A model generated the notes under the pieces. That model did not search any database. It was given only the letters and a program-made list of their open reading frames with translations, and was not told the origin of the DNA. This document shows, in pieces, positions 18,871 through 26,653 of a DNA stretch of 64,000 bases; the stretch's first letter is position 1; every line of letters begins with the position of its first letter. Both the position numbers and the translations under genes were made by a program. This DNA comes from Paraburkholderia largidicola (lineage in GTDB: Bacteria; Pseudomonadota; Gammaproteobacteria; Burkholderiales; Burkholderiaceae), in contig NZ_AP023174.1 in assembly GCF_013426895.1 (NCBI RefSeq), forward strand, positions 124,001 to 188,000. Direction: 5' to 3'.

Positions 18871-19671
18871 ATGAGCGCATATCGCGTGAAGAGTACGTTT
18901 GTGAGGACCACGCTGGTGGTTGGTCTCGTCGCCGGGCTGGCTGCGACGTTGCAGGGTTGCGTGCTGGCGGTGGGCGCGGCGGCGGGCGGCAGCGCGCTGG
19001 TCGCGACCGACCGGCGCACGCTTGGCGCGCAGACGGAAGACCGCGAGATTCAGGTGAAGGCGATGTCGTTGATCAGCCAGAACTTGCCGGACTCGGCTCA
19101 CGTTAATGTGACGGTGTTTAATCGGCGGGTTCTGTTGACAGGTGAAGTGGCGGGTGAGGTTTCTAAGGCTCGGGCTGAATCGGTTCTGCGTAGCCTCAAC
19201 AATGTGAATGCGATCATTAATGAGTTGACCGTCGCGCCGGCGAGTTCTTTCTCTTCGCGTAGTAACGATACGTATCTGGAAGGGCGCGTGAAGACCGCGC
19301 TGATCGCTGAGAAGGATATTTCGGCGAATAACTATAAGGTGGTCTGCGAGCGTGGTTCTGTCTATCTGATGGGGCTCGTTACTGTTGATGAAGGGAATCG
19401 CGGGGCGGATGTGGCTAGCCGGGTGCCCGGGGTTACGCAGGTTGTGAAGGTGTTTCAGTATATTCAGCCGCAAGAGGCTGCTGCGGCGTCGGCGGCGGCT
19501 GCGTCGGCGGCTTCGGGGGTGCCGGCTGCTGCGGCTCAGCCTGATGCTGAGGTGACTTCGGGAGCGGTGCCGGATTCGTCGGTGACTTCGAAGCCGTTGG
19601 AGCAGCAGGCGCCCGCGCCGGTGAGTAACTCGACGCAGGTGCATCCGGGGAATCCGAAGGCGGGGCAATGA
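18871..19671 (+). CDS. BON-domain lipoprotein, DolP/YraP-like
   Basis: A 266-residue outer-membrane lipoprotein. The ATG at 18871 is preceded by GGAGAGCGAG and gives a signal ending in the lipobox LQGC. Two BON domains follow (residues about 55-120 and 125-195; DSAHVNVTVFNRRVLLTGEV and NNYKVVCERGSVYLMGLV), then an Ala/Pro-rich low-complexity tail. E. coli DolP binds anionic phospholipids and supports outer-membrane integrity and BAM function. The tail is longer than in DolP (191 residues). Its TGA overlaps the cytochrome start by ATGA. Codon use toward its 3' end is T-rich compared with the first half. Confidence 0.88.
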   Translation: MSAYRVKSTFVRTTLVVGLVAGLAATLQGCVLAVGAAAGGSALVATDRRTLGAQTEDREIQVKAMSLISQNLPDSAHVNVTVFNRRVLLTGEVAGEVSKARAESVLRSLNNVNAIINELTVAPASSFSSRSNDTYLEGRVKTALIAEKDISANNYKVVCERGSVYLMGLVTVDEGNRGADVASRVPGVTQVVKVFQYIQPQEAAAASAAAASAASGVPAAAAQPDAEVTSGAVPDSSVTSKPLEQQAPAPVSNSTQVHPGNPKAGQ

Positions 19672-20036
19672 GGGTGGGTTTTTTTGTTGCTGGGCTTCGG
19701 GTGGTGATGGGTGGGTTGGTTGTGGCTGCTGGGTTTGGGGTTGTTAGCGCCGCTCATGCTGCCGATGCGCCTTCGCGTGGGCCGGCCATCGCTCGGGCTA
19801 ATGCTTGTATGGGATGCCATGCGGTTGATCGGAAGCTTGTTGGGCCTTCGTTTCAACAGGTGGCTGAGAAGTACAGGGGGAATGCTGGGGCTGCTGTTTT
19901 GCTGTCGAAGAAGGTTAAGGAGGGCGGCTCCGGCGTGTGGGGCGCGATTCCCATGCCCGCTCATCCTGCTATGAACGACGCGGATATTCGGACCGTCGTC
20001 GATTGGGTGCTGGCTGGGGCGCCTTCTTCGAAGTGA
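19668..20036 (+). CDS. Periplasmic c-type cytochrome (class I, c551/c552-like)
   Basis: A 122-residue protein. A signal peptide ends around AAHAAD (residue 32). One heme site, CMGCH at residues 47-51, and a likely axial methionine in IPMPAHPAM make it a small monoheme carrier. It is translationally coupled to the BON lipoprotein gene (ATGA). It may feed electrons to a terminal oxidase or peroxidase; no such gene adjoins it. The first codons are unusually rich in TTT/GTT. Confidence 0.92.
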   Translation: MRVGFFVAGLRVVMGGLVVAAGFGVVSAAHAADAPSRGPAIARANACMGCHAVDRKLVGPSFQQVAEKYRGNAGAAVLLSKKVKEGGSGVWGAIPMPAHPAMNDADIRTVVDWVLAGAPSSK

Positions 20037-20093
20037 CCCCGGCTTGTTGGTCTGGCACAGTAATTTTTCGTCGTGCTAGAATCGGCTGGTCGT

Positions 20094-20169
<76 letters not shown>

Positions 20170-20177
20170 AGAAAATC

Positions 20178-20214
20178 AAAGGGTTACAGGTGATTTGCCT
20201 GTAACCCTTTTGTG
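20178..20214 (+). terminator. Terminator after tRNA-Ala
   Basis: Perfect 13-bp arms at 20178-20190 and 20198-20210 enclose a 7-base loop and end in TTTT. It starts 9 bases after the tRNA end. Confidence 0.88.
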
Positions 20215-20564
20215 TTTCTGCGGCCGGTGTAACCGCTGTGTAAGCGAATTTAAGCAATTCCGATCCATCCAAGTCAAACCGATCGGTCGCGCTCTGACTG
20301 TAACGCTCGCGGGTCAGCTCCCGCTAGGGACATGCTTGCGTCGTCGTACCCTTCACCGTTACGACGAAACGCCCGGCCCATCCCATACCTGGCGAGGTCC
20401 TTCTCTGGCCGCCATCGTTTCCTTTACTGCTCTGTTCGTCTAGGCAGCATAAAGCCCTGCCTTGCCATGCCGTTAGTGCGTTCACAAGTCCCGTCGTTCT
20501 GACGGGGTTACGAACGCTGCGGTTGTCTATTTTGATAGCCGTCCGAGCACTGAGTGGTTAGCGC
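20215..20564. other. Non-coding stretch at the start of the island
   Basis: No gene is supported. Two stem-loops are visible: 8-bp arms at 20341-20348 and 20360-20367, and a composite hairpin with outer arms 20478-20483/20512-20517 and inner arms 20490-20495/20501-20506. Notably no integrase gene follows the tRNA here. The stretch may hold attachment or control sites of the element. Confidence 0.4.
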
Positions 20565-21413
20565 ATGAACATCAAAAAGTCAGACTTTGTTTCCCTTTGG
20601 CGTGCCGTCGAGGGTATCGCTTCACAAATTTCTCCCCCAGAGATTGTCCCAAGGAGCGAGGAGGGCCAAGGTTCCGGTCGGCTCCTGCTCGGTCGCGAAG
20701 CACACACAGAGGCGTTTAGTGTCCCCGAACCTATCCGTACCGTGCATCGATTCTTATATAGCCATTCAAAGGCCGCAGACCTTTTAGTTAGTGCGATAGA
20801 CGTATTACCGAGGGGGGCGCAACCAGTCTGGCTGGACATCACCGAAGGCATGGGAGCACCAAAGGCAACTACAAGATCTGAGGCGGAGGGACGGAGAATA
20901 CTAAGCCTGTGGATTCGAGCGTTCGACGACTGGGAGGCCACCTTCTTTGCATGGTTGTATAACCGCGAGCGACCGGCGCCTGTCGCAACGGATCCGTATC
21001 TCAAGTACATAAACATGGGCACTTATAGCGGTGCCAACATTGGCTTCGTCTACCCTGTTCTGGTGCATCTTCTTGAACAGTCGGAAATCCCTCATCCGTT
21101 TGGCAGCTGCGTCGCACCAACGGAACACGAAACGCATAATACGGCGAACGTTGTGATAGCGCCCCGATTCCGAGGGCCGCTGGCTGAGGTGCTGACTATC
21201 GCATGGGAGCGTGCTCGGGACCGTAGCAGCGCTCGCTCCATATTGGCGGCACTAGTGGAACTCGCTAGACGCTCCCCAGTTCCTTCGCCACTGACGGAGG
21301 CTTTAGACAATGGCCAAGAAGTGAAGTGGGAAGACGACGATGGAAATTTGCATGTTTTCGGAATCGCAGAAATGCGTAGCCGGATGCGCGGAGACAACAG
21401 GCGGCGTACATAA
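20565..21413 (+). CDS. Hypothetical protein of the island
   Basis: A 282-residue soluble protein I do not recognise. It begins MNIKKSDFVSLWRAVEGIAS with no signal peptide or membrane segment. Codon use is less GC-biased than in the core genes, and there is no overlapping conserved frame. It could be a cargo gene of the element; a neighbouring gene on the same strand encodes a DNA-binding protein 160 bases downstream. The ATG at 20565 is preceded by GAGTGGTTAGCGC, a weak ribosome-binding site. Confidence 0.6.
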   Translation: MNIKKSDFVSLWRAVEGIASQISPPEIVPRSEEGQGSGRLLLGREAHTEAFSVPEPIRTVHRFLYSHSKAADLLVSAIDVLPRGAQPVWLDITEGMGAPKATTRSEAEGRRILSLWIRAFDDWEATFFAWLYNRERPAPVATDPYLKYINMGTYSGANIGFVYPVLVHLLEQSEIPHPFGSCVAPTEHETHNTANVVIAPRFRGPLAEVLTIAWERARDRSSARSILAALVELARRSPVPSPLTEALDNGQEVKWEDDDGNLHVFGIAEMRSRMRGDNRRRT

Positions 21414-21573
21414 CTGTACATAAGTCGACGTAACTGGGCGTATCGCCCAGCGTCAGGCCTCGGCCCGATAGATTTCCTCCCACGCGATTCGCGTAGAGCG
21501 GTGGCGATCCAGAGTGACTGGTATGCCCCGCTCGCAGCGCGAAGCCTGATGCTTCGTATCAGCTTGGAGAGAA

Positions 21574-21861
21574 ATGAACATGTCGCTGAAGCCCATCCTT
21601 AATTCAGTGGAACAAGAGTGCCCCCGCTTAGCAAAAGAAGCGGCTCGTCCGACGTTGTGCCACCCAGCAATGCGCCCCACGCATGTAGACACTGTTGTGG
21701 CGGCCAGCATGTTGCTCGTCGATTCAAAAACGCTGCTTAAAAGCCATAGCCAGAAGGGGAACTATAGCGGCATTCGTCCGGTGCGTTTGCCGTCGCGGAA
21801 GCTCGCGTGGCCATTGGCCGATATTGAGAAACTTCTCAATATTGACGGATGTGACAAATGA
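21574..21861 (+). CDS. Small helix-turn-helix DNA-binding protein, AlpA/excisionase-like
   Basis: A 95-residue protein whose C-terminal half reads KTLLKSHSQKGNYSGIRPVR followed by LAWPLADIEKLL. That pattern (helix, turn, helix, then a wing ending in WPxxDIExLL) is typical of AlpA/MerR-like excisionase-type binding domains carried by mobile elements. Its stop overlaps the start of the next gene by ATGA, so the two are co-translated. It could act as excisionase or as regulator of the element; no integrase is nearby to decide. Confidence 0.6.
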   Translation: MNMSLKPILNSVEQECPRLAKEAARPTLCHPAMRPTHVDTVVAASMLLVDSKTLLKSHSQKGNYSGIRPVRLPSRKLAWPLADIEKLLNIDGCDK

Positions 21862-23150
21862 AGTCTCCCATGGACATGTTGAGTGGGTGTTCGCTTTCGC
21901 TGCCGATGCAATCATCTAGCAGATCAACGCGTGGCTTACAGCCAGCGTGGAATCTGGCGACACAGCTTGAAGGGGACGGCGCGATGAACTCAGGCGCGCA
22001 GGTTTCATCGATCGCCAACAGGCGGGAAGATGGCGCAACTTCTGTTGATGACTCGTATGGTAAGTCTATCCAGTCAACGATGCTCCCAATGGTAGCGGCA
22101 TTGTTCGCCACCGCAGTATCGATCGTCATTGCTGGATACGGGGGGTGGCAGCGTGGCGGCACACAGATTGAGCAAGTGCTTAATGTCGCGCTTGCCGGCA
22201 TTGCTGTCGTATTCTTGCACCTATTGCCCATGTGTTGGAACATGTTCCGCTTGCCCTCGCGGGTCTTCGCTTTCGCATTGTGGTCCGTCAGTCTGTTTGT
22301 GATTCTGTACGGGCAGGCCACTTTCTTCGTGCTGTCGCAGCAACATGCGGGTGAACAACGCTCGGCAACACTTCCAGCCATCGTTTCCAGCCTTCCGCCG
22401 TTGCCAAACGGGCGCTCCCTCACCGCCGTTGCGCAGGACATTGCGAGGACGACTGCCGCCCTCGCTGGTGTGAATCCGCGCCGCTGCGAGGGCAATTGCC
22501 CGTCTCCCAAGGCTCTACGAATGACATTGTTGGCGCGACTTGATGCGCTGAGCGTTGAGGCGGACGAGGCAAAACGAAGGGAAGCGGACGAGGACCGGCG
22601 CAATCGGCAGTTCGACCGCGACGAAGCGCTGCGCTCGACCCTGCGTGAAGACCAAGCCGCGTCAACTGTCGCATCTTGGCTCGGCACGACCGAACGCCGA
22701 CTCGAACTGATTTCGGCGACTGCGTGCGCGGTTGTTCTCGAAGGCGCTGCCATCGTTAGTTGGCTATTGGTGTCAAACGCATCATGCCGGGCGCGTACTC
22801 GCGAAGCAGTCCCATTTGTCGGTAAAGCAACTGCGGCCGAGCGTGAAGCCGCCCTATCTGAACATGAGGCGATTGCGCGAGCGCCGCACCTCGCAAATTC
22901 CGTTCACTTGGCGCACGCCGACAACGGTGCCGCAGTCACGAGGGGGCGGCCAGAGGTCACGAGGGAAAGCGCCGACAGCCCGGCGCGGTGTGAAGACGAA
23001 CATCTGCTAACAAAAATACGTGCAGCTGTCGCGACGGGACAACTCAAGCCAACGCAAGCGTCAATCCGCAAATTTCTCCGCTGTGGGCAACCGAAGGCCG
23101 CGAGGTTGAACCGCCAGTATTCTGCCCGCTTCGGCGACGCGAGCGACTGA
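21858..23150 (+). CDS. Membrane protein with C-terminal HTH-like segment (mobile-element family)
   Basis: A 430-residue protein. Three or four hydrophobic segments lie in residues about 75-155 and one more at about 290-310, separated by a charged coiled region rich in Asp/Glu/Arg. The last 50 residues (KPTQASIRKFLRCGQPKAAR) look like the priming helix-turn-helix of KfrA/Kor-type plasmid proteins. A paralogue lies at 31799-35298: GGWQRGG, YGQATFF and LAQQHAG-type motifs and the tail KxxxxxIRxxLRCxxxKA are shared. Start chosen by the ATGA overlap with the upstream gene; an ATG at 21984 is an alternative. Function unknown; a membrane-anchored DNA-binding role is inference. Confidence 0.6.
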   Translation: MKSPMDMLSGCSLSLPMQSSSRSTRGLQPAWNLATQLEGDGAMNSGAQVSSIANRREDGATSVDDSYGKSIQSTMLPMVAALFATAVSIVIAGYGGWQRGGTQIEQVLNVALAGIAVVFLHLLPMCWNMFRLPSRVFAFALWSVSLFVILYGQATFFVLSQQHAGEQRSATLPAIVSSLPPLPNGRSLTAVAQDIARTTAALAGVNPRRCEGNCPSPKALRMTLLARLDALSVEADEAKRREADEDRRNRQFDRDEALRSTLREDQAASTVASWLGTTERRLELISATACAVVLEGAAIVSWLLVSNASCRARTREAVPFVGKATAAEREAALSEHEAIARAPHLANSVHLAHADNGAAVTRGRPEVTRESADSPARCEDEHLLTKIRAAVATGQLKPTQASIRKFLRCGQPKAARLNRQYSARFGDASD

Positions 23151-23385
23151 GCTGCGTGGGAATCCGCGGCGGCACGACTGGGCGCGTCCCGTTTAACACC
23201 TACCGCGTATACGAAGTCTCGGGTGTTCGAGCGGCCTAAGTGTGGCGACTCTGGGTGCCGTCGGTTGTCGGCGCGTTGCCCCGTTGTTTCCCTTGCATTT
23301 TCTTTCATTTGAACGGCTCAGCACGACATATCGTCGTTGACCGGGCCGTACTTGCCGTTCGTATCAGATGGCAAAGGCATAAGGC

Positions 23386-25065
23386 ATGTTTCATACACGT
23401 CGAGATCCGTCCGAGGCGGCGGACATCAATATCATTTCTACAACCCAGGTAGTTGCCCAGAACACTGAATGGTTGCTGCCAGGCTTCTTACCAAAGAAGA
23501 AGTTGTCGTTGCTCGCTGGTATGCCGGGCGCAGGCAAGACGTCGATAGCCCTGTACTTCGCGGCGGTCATCTCGTCGGGTGGGATATGGCCCGACGGCAG
23601 CCGAGCTGAATCGGGGCGTGTACTGATTTATGCTCCGGAGGACGGAGTTGCGGACACGATTAAACCTCGGCTGGCAGCAATGGGTGCAGATCTTCGTAAC
23701 GTCGAGGTGATCGGAGATACAGCAGAGTTTAGCGGGCGCAGCCGACGGTTCGACTGCCAACGCGATTTGGGCTTGCTGCAGCAAAAGCTGATCGGCAAAG
23801 GAGGCTACGCACTTGTTGTCATCGATCCCGTCACGTCGATCGTGTCAGGTAATTCAAACAACAACAAAGCCGTGCGTGACGCACTGGAGTCGCTGGTGCG
23901 TTTTGCCGATGCGGTGTGCGCCGTTCTGTGCCTCACTCACGTAAGTAAGGGGTCTTCGCGGCGGTCACCATTGGAACGCGTGATGGGCGATCTCGCATAT
24001 GGCGCCGTGCCGAGAATGGTTCTAATGGCCTCCAGAGTTCGAGGTAGCGCGGACGCCGATCAATGCGGCGTCTTGGTAAGGGCAAAGACAAATATCGCTC
24101 CGACGGACGGCGGGTTCGAATATCAAATTGAGCCGGTTGAGGTACCGGTCGACGGCAAGCGGATTCAGACTTCGCGTCTTGTCTGGTCTCCTGGGATGTT
24201 GAGTGGCTCGGCCGACGAAATCCTCAAATTGGCGGCTGGGGCGTCGGCGGAAATGCCAGGAGGTGCGTTGGGAAGGGCAGCTGAGTTCCTGCAAAACGCG
24301 CTCGCTAATGGACCGATGTTGTGTTCGGAACTTGAATCTCATGCCGTCGCAGCGGGAATTTCGAGCAGAACGCTCACGCGGGCGCGAAAGCATTTAAGCG
24401 TCCTGTCGAGTAAGCAAAGCGGTGCCGGTCCTCACAGCCCAAACGTTTTGTACCTGTCCAACGTGCCGGAGAGGGCGGGCGGCGTGGGCAATGCGGTTGG
24501 AGGGCTGTCGTTCGAGCCGCTAGGAATGCCCACGGACCGATGGTCCCCCGGATATCCGATGGGCTACCCAGCGTACTGCTCGGCGGTGAACGGCGCGCCA
24601 CCACCGTTCATGAATGGCGTACCGTCCGGAACGCCACCTATGATGACACCCGATGGTGTTCCGTATGGAGGCGTGCACACGCAGTATCCCCCGCATCTCG
24701 AAACCAGAGTGACAGGCTTCGGCATGGCTCCCCGAGCGAGTCAGGTATCCGGTGAGGCGCACGCGCAGGTTGGCACGGTTGGCACAGTTGGCACAGTTGA
24801 GCGATCGCGACTGCCGCAACCCGGCGACAGGCCAGAATGGGTGTCGGAATCGAATTGGGATTGGCTGCTTCAGGAATACGCGAGGGAATACGACCAAACA
24901 AAGCGATTTGATACGGAAAGCGAATTAGAATTTCAGGATCGGGTTGCTCGCCGCTTTCTCGATGCGTCGTGCTCCGATTGGGAGCGTTTAGATGAGCTTG
25001 GCAGAGTGCTTGTAGATGCCTTCAACCGCCTTCCGTATTTAGGCAGCTTAGGAAATCACTTTTAA
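23386..25065 (+). CDS. RepA-like AAA ATPase/hexameric helicase of a plasmid-type element
   Basis: A 559-residue protein. A RecA-fold ATPase domain occupies about residues 25-290 with Walker A GMPGAGKT at 45-52 and Walker B LVVIDPV near 143; THVSKGSS follows as in RSF1010 RepA-type and AAA_25 proteins. A winged-helix-like stretch (SRTLTRARKHLSV) lies near residue 330. The C-terminal part is Pro/Gly/Met-rich low complexity and contains three tandem 9-bp repeats at 24772-24798 encoding repeated Gly-Thr-Val. It is longer than RSF1010 RepA (279). It probably unwinds DNA for replication or transfer of the element; the non-coding region downstream may be its site of action. Confidence 0.72.
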   Translation: MFHTRRDPSEAADINIISTTQVVAQNTEWLLPGFLPKKKLSLLAGMPGAGKTSIALYFAAVISSGGIWPDGSRAESGRVLIYAPEDGVADTIKPRLAAMGADLRNVEVIGDTAEFSGRSRRFDCQRDLGLLQQKLIGKGGYALVVIDPVTSIVSGNSNNNKAVRDALESLVRFADAVCAVLCLTHVSKGSSRRSPLERVMGDLAYGAVPRMVLMASRVRGSADADQCGVLVRAKTNIAPTDGGFEYQIEPVEVPVDGKRIQTSRLVWSPGMLSGSADEILKLAAGASAEMPGGALGRAAEFLQNALANGPMLCSELESHAVAAGISSRTLTRARKHLSVLSSKQSGAGPHSPNVLYLSNVPERAGGVGNAVGGLSFEPLGMPTDRWSPGYPMGYPAYCSAVNGAPPPFMNGVPSGTPPMMTPDGVPYGGVHTQYPPHLETRVTGFGMAPRASQVSGEAHAQVGTVGTVGTVERSRLPQPGDRPEWVSESNWDWLLQEYAREYDQTKRFDTESELEFQDRVARRFLDASCSDWERLDELGRVLVDAFNRLPYLGSLGNHF

Positions 25066-25515
25066 TGAGAGTCGCCCCTGGGAGATTGGTGTGCTGGCAC
25101 GAAGGCGGACAGCGAGCCGCCGCGACGACGACAATTGAAGACGCTCAATGTCTCGGGTAGTGTTGGTTGCATATATCGATTGATCGATCTTGACGACGCC
25201 GTATATGCACGTCGAAAGGATTGCTCCCCCGTACGAGGCCGGTTAATCGAGGCGCAACAAGCGCTTGATGCCGGATAGATCCGATTTGTTGTGGTGGCAG
25301 TATGCTCAGATACTGCTCTCTGCTCCGACTCTTGCATGCGCATCCGCGTATCAATGGAAGAGCTCCGCAACTGATCATTGCCGCGCCATCGTGTAGCTTC
25401 TGCTGTGCGCAGAGCATACCCGACGATCGATATTTCAGTTTTCTCAGGGGGGGCGTTTCGGCCAGCATGTGTGCGGCCGGTGTGGCCGGTGCGGCCCGTA
25501 ATACACGTTGGCACC

Positions 25516-25552
25516 CCCAATCTTTCCGAAAGAAGGTTGGGTAGAGTTTTTT
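25516..25552 (+). terminator. Rho-independent terminator downstream of the RepA-like gene
   Basis: A hairpin with arms around 25516-25525 and 25532-25541 (one or two G-U pairs) is followed after five bases by six Ts. It lies about 450 bases after the RepA-like stop; no gene is seen between. Confidence 0.6.
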
Positions 25553-25610
25553 GGTGCATGCGGAACTAATGTTGAAAATTTCTTTATTCTGAAAAATCCA
25601 AACATGCAAC

Positions 25611-25670
25611 AAATTACTTCTGTTCAGACGACAGGGTGCTTGCATCCGATAGTTTGTACAGAAGTAATTT
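25611..25670. repeat. Perfect 13-bp inverted repeat in an AT-rich patch
   Basis: AAATTACTTCTGT at 25611-25623 and its exact reverse complement at 25658-25670 are separated by 34 bases. Partial pairing continues outward (ATGCAA at 25604-25609 against TTGCAT near 25690). The surrounding 25550-25720 is the most AT-rich DNA in the island. It could be an operator, replication or transfer origin element. Confidence 0.6.
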
Positions 25671-25746
25671 TTGTTCGCACCAAAAATTTATTGCATCAGA
25701 TGTATATTTTATAGGACAAGTGCTCTCGACTACGCCGAGGCGCCTT

Positions 25747-26067
25747 CCTTTCCTTCTTCGCGAAAGCGTTGAAGGAAAGGACCTACGGGGATAGGTTTCG
25801 TATAATAGTGAGCGAGCGAAGCGAAGCGATCTATTAGAGAGTTTATAGCAGCCGCAGGCGAATATAAACTCGACACCCCATTAACTGGTGAGGGGTATTT
25901 ACAACCCCTCACCAGCACTATTTATTTAGAGTTTATAGTAACCGGAGGCATCTGCCGGAGGTGGATATAAACTCGATTTAACCGGGGCTTGGCTGGAAGC
26001 CAATCCCGGGATTATTTCTTTAGAGTCGACATGATTAACGGGAGGAGGGGATGGGTCCACTCCTCCC
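25747..26067 (+). ncRNA. Array of seven stem-loops in repeated units, putative structured RNA
   Basis: Seven near-perfect hairpins follow each other: 25747-25780 (10-bp stem, inner CGC-GAAA-GCG), 25803-25836, 25839-25871 (arms GAGTTTATA/TATAAACTC), 25885-25915 (12-bp perfect), 25929-25974 (again GAGTTTATA/TATAAACTC), 25982-26009 and 26040-26067. A unit recurs: the GAGTTTATA hairpin, then TTAAC leading into a GC-rich hairpin, then an A/T spacer with TTAGAG. The GAAA tetraloop favours transcription from the plus strand. TATAAT occurs at 25801-25806. No protein frame explains the pattern. It could be a large structured RNA, a replication origin or a chain of protein-binding sites. Confidence 0.55.
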
Positions 26068-26653
26068 TTATATACCGCAGCTACGAGTGTTGCGCGAGAA
26101 TGGCATTCTTGGATGAAAAAATAGAGTGCATCTATGTTACGGAGGCGATTCCATTCGGCTAATGGCGCAAGGCAAGTGACCGCTCGATTCGCAGCATGCG
26201 ATCGGTACAGCGGTTCGACAAAGTAGCCGACGATCTGGTAGCTACTGCACTCGTAACAAGGCACAAATACTGCGCGTGAAGCCACGCAAGAAGTCTCGCG
26301 TGTCGACAGAGGAGCTGCAGCTCAATGAGGCCTTGCTTGGAAACTGGCCGCATGCGATCAGAGAATCCGCAGGTTGCGAATCTTCGCGATTTGAGGCGAA
26401 CGCTTCAGGATGTGTTCGGTGATTTACTCGGGCAGCCATCCGCGAGGGATGTTCATCGGAACGTCGCCTACGAGTCGTGACGGTACTCCGGTTGTGCTCC
26501 CGTGAGTTCTTCCCAGGCAAGGTGTTAATCAATTTTGAAGGCGAAAACGACTTGGCTACCCAAACCCAATCTGATACGTTTGCCAGCGATGTCTTTCGGT
26601 GACCGGTTTTTCCAGGAAAACCCACTTTGCTCGATCAAATAGGCGAATACACG
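26068..26653. other. Stretch without recognisable gene upstream of the DUF262 pair
   Basis: About 590 bases lie between the last hairpin of the array and the first DUF262 start. Short frames exist on both strands, but none has a ribosome-binding site with a recognisable protein. It should contain the promoter of the DUF262 operon; I cannot point to convincing hexamers. Confidence 0.4.

Noticed and set aside
25062..25559. Minus-strand frames of 160 codons between the RepA-like gene and the terminator
   Set aside because: Low-complexity, Arg/Thr-rich translations with no recognisable domain; overlapping plus-strand frames are equally long, so likely chance in GC-rich DNA.
25747..26067. CRISPR array
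   Set aside because: Hairpins differ in sequence and spacing and there are no equal-length repeats with unique spacers, nor cas genes in the window.
25747..26067. Integron attC array or retron RNA
   Set aside because: The RYYYAAC/GTTRRRY ends of attC are not paired here, there are no cassettes, and no integron integrase or reverse transcriptase is encoded.
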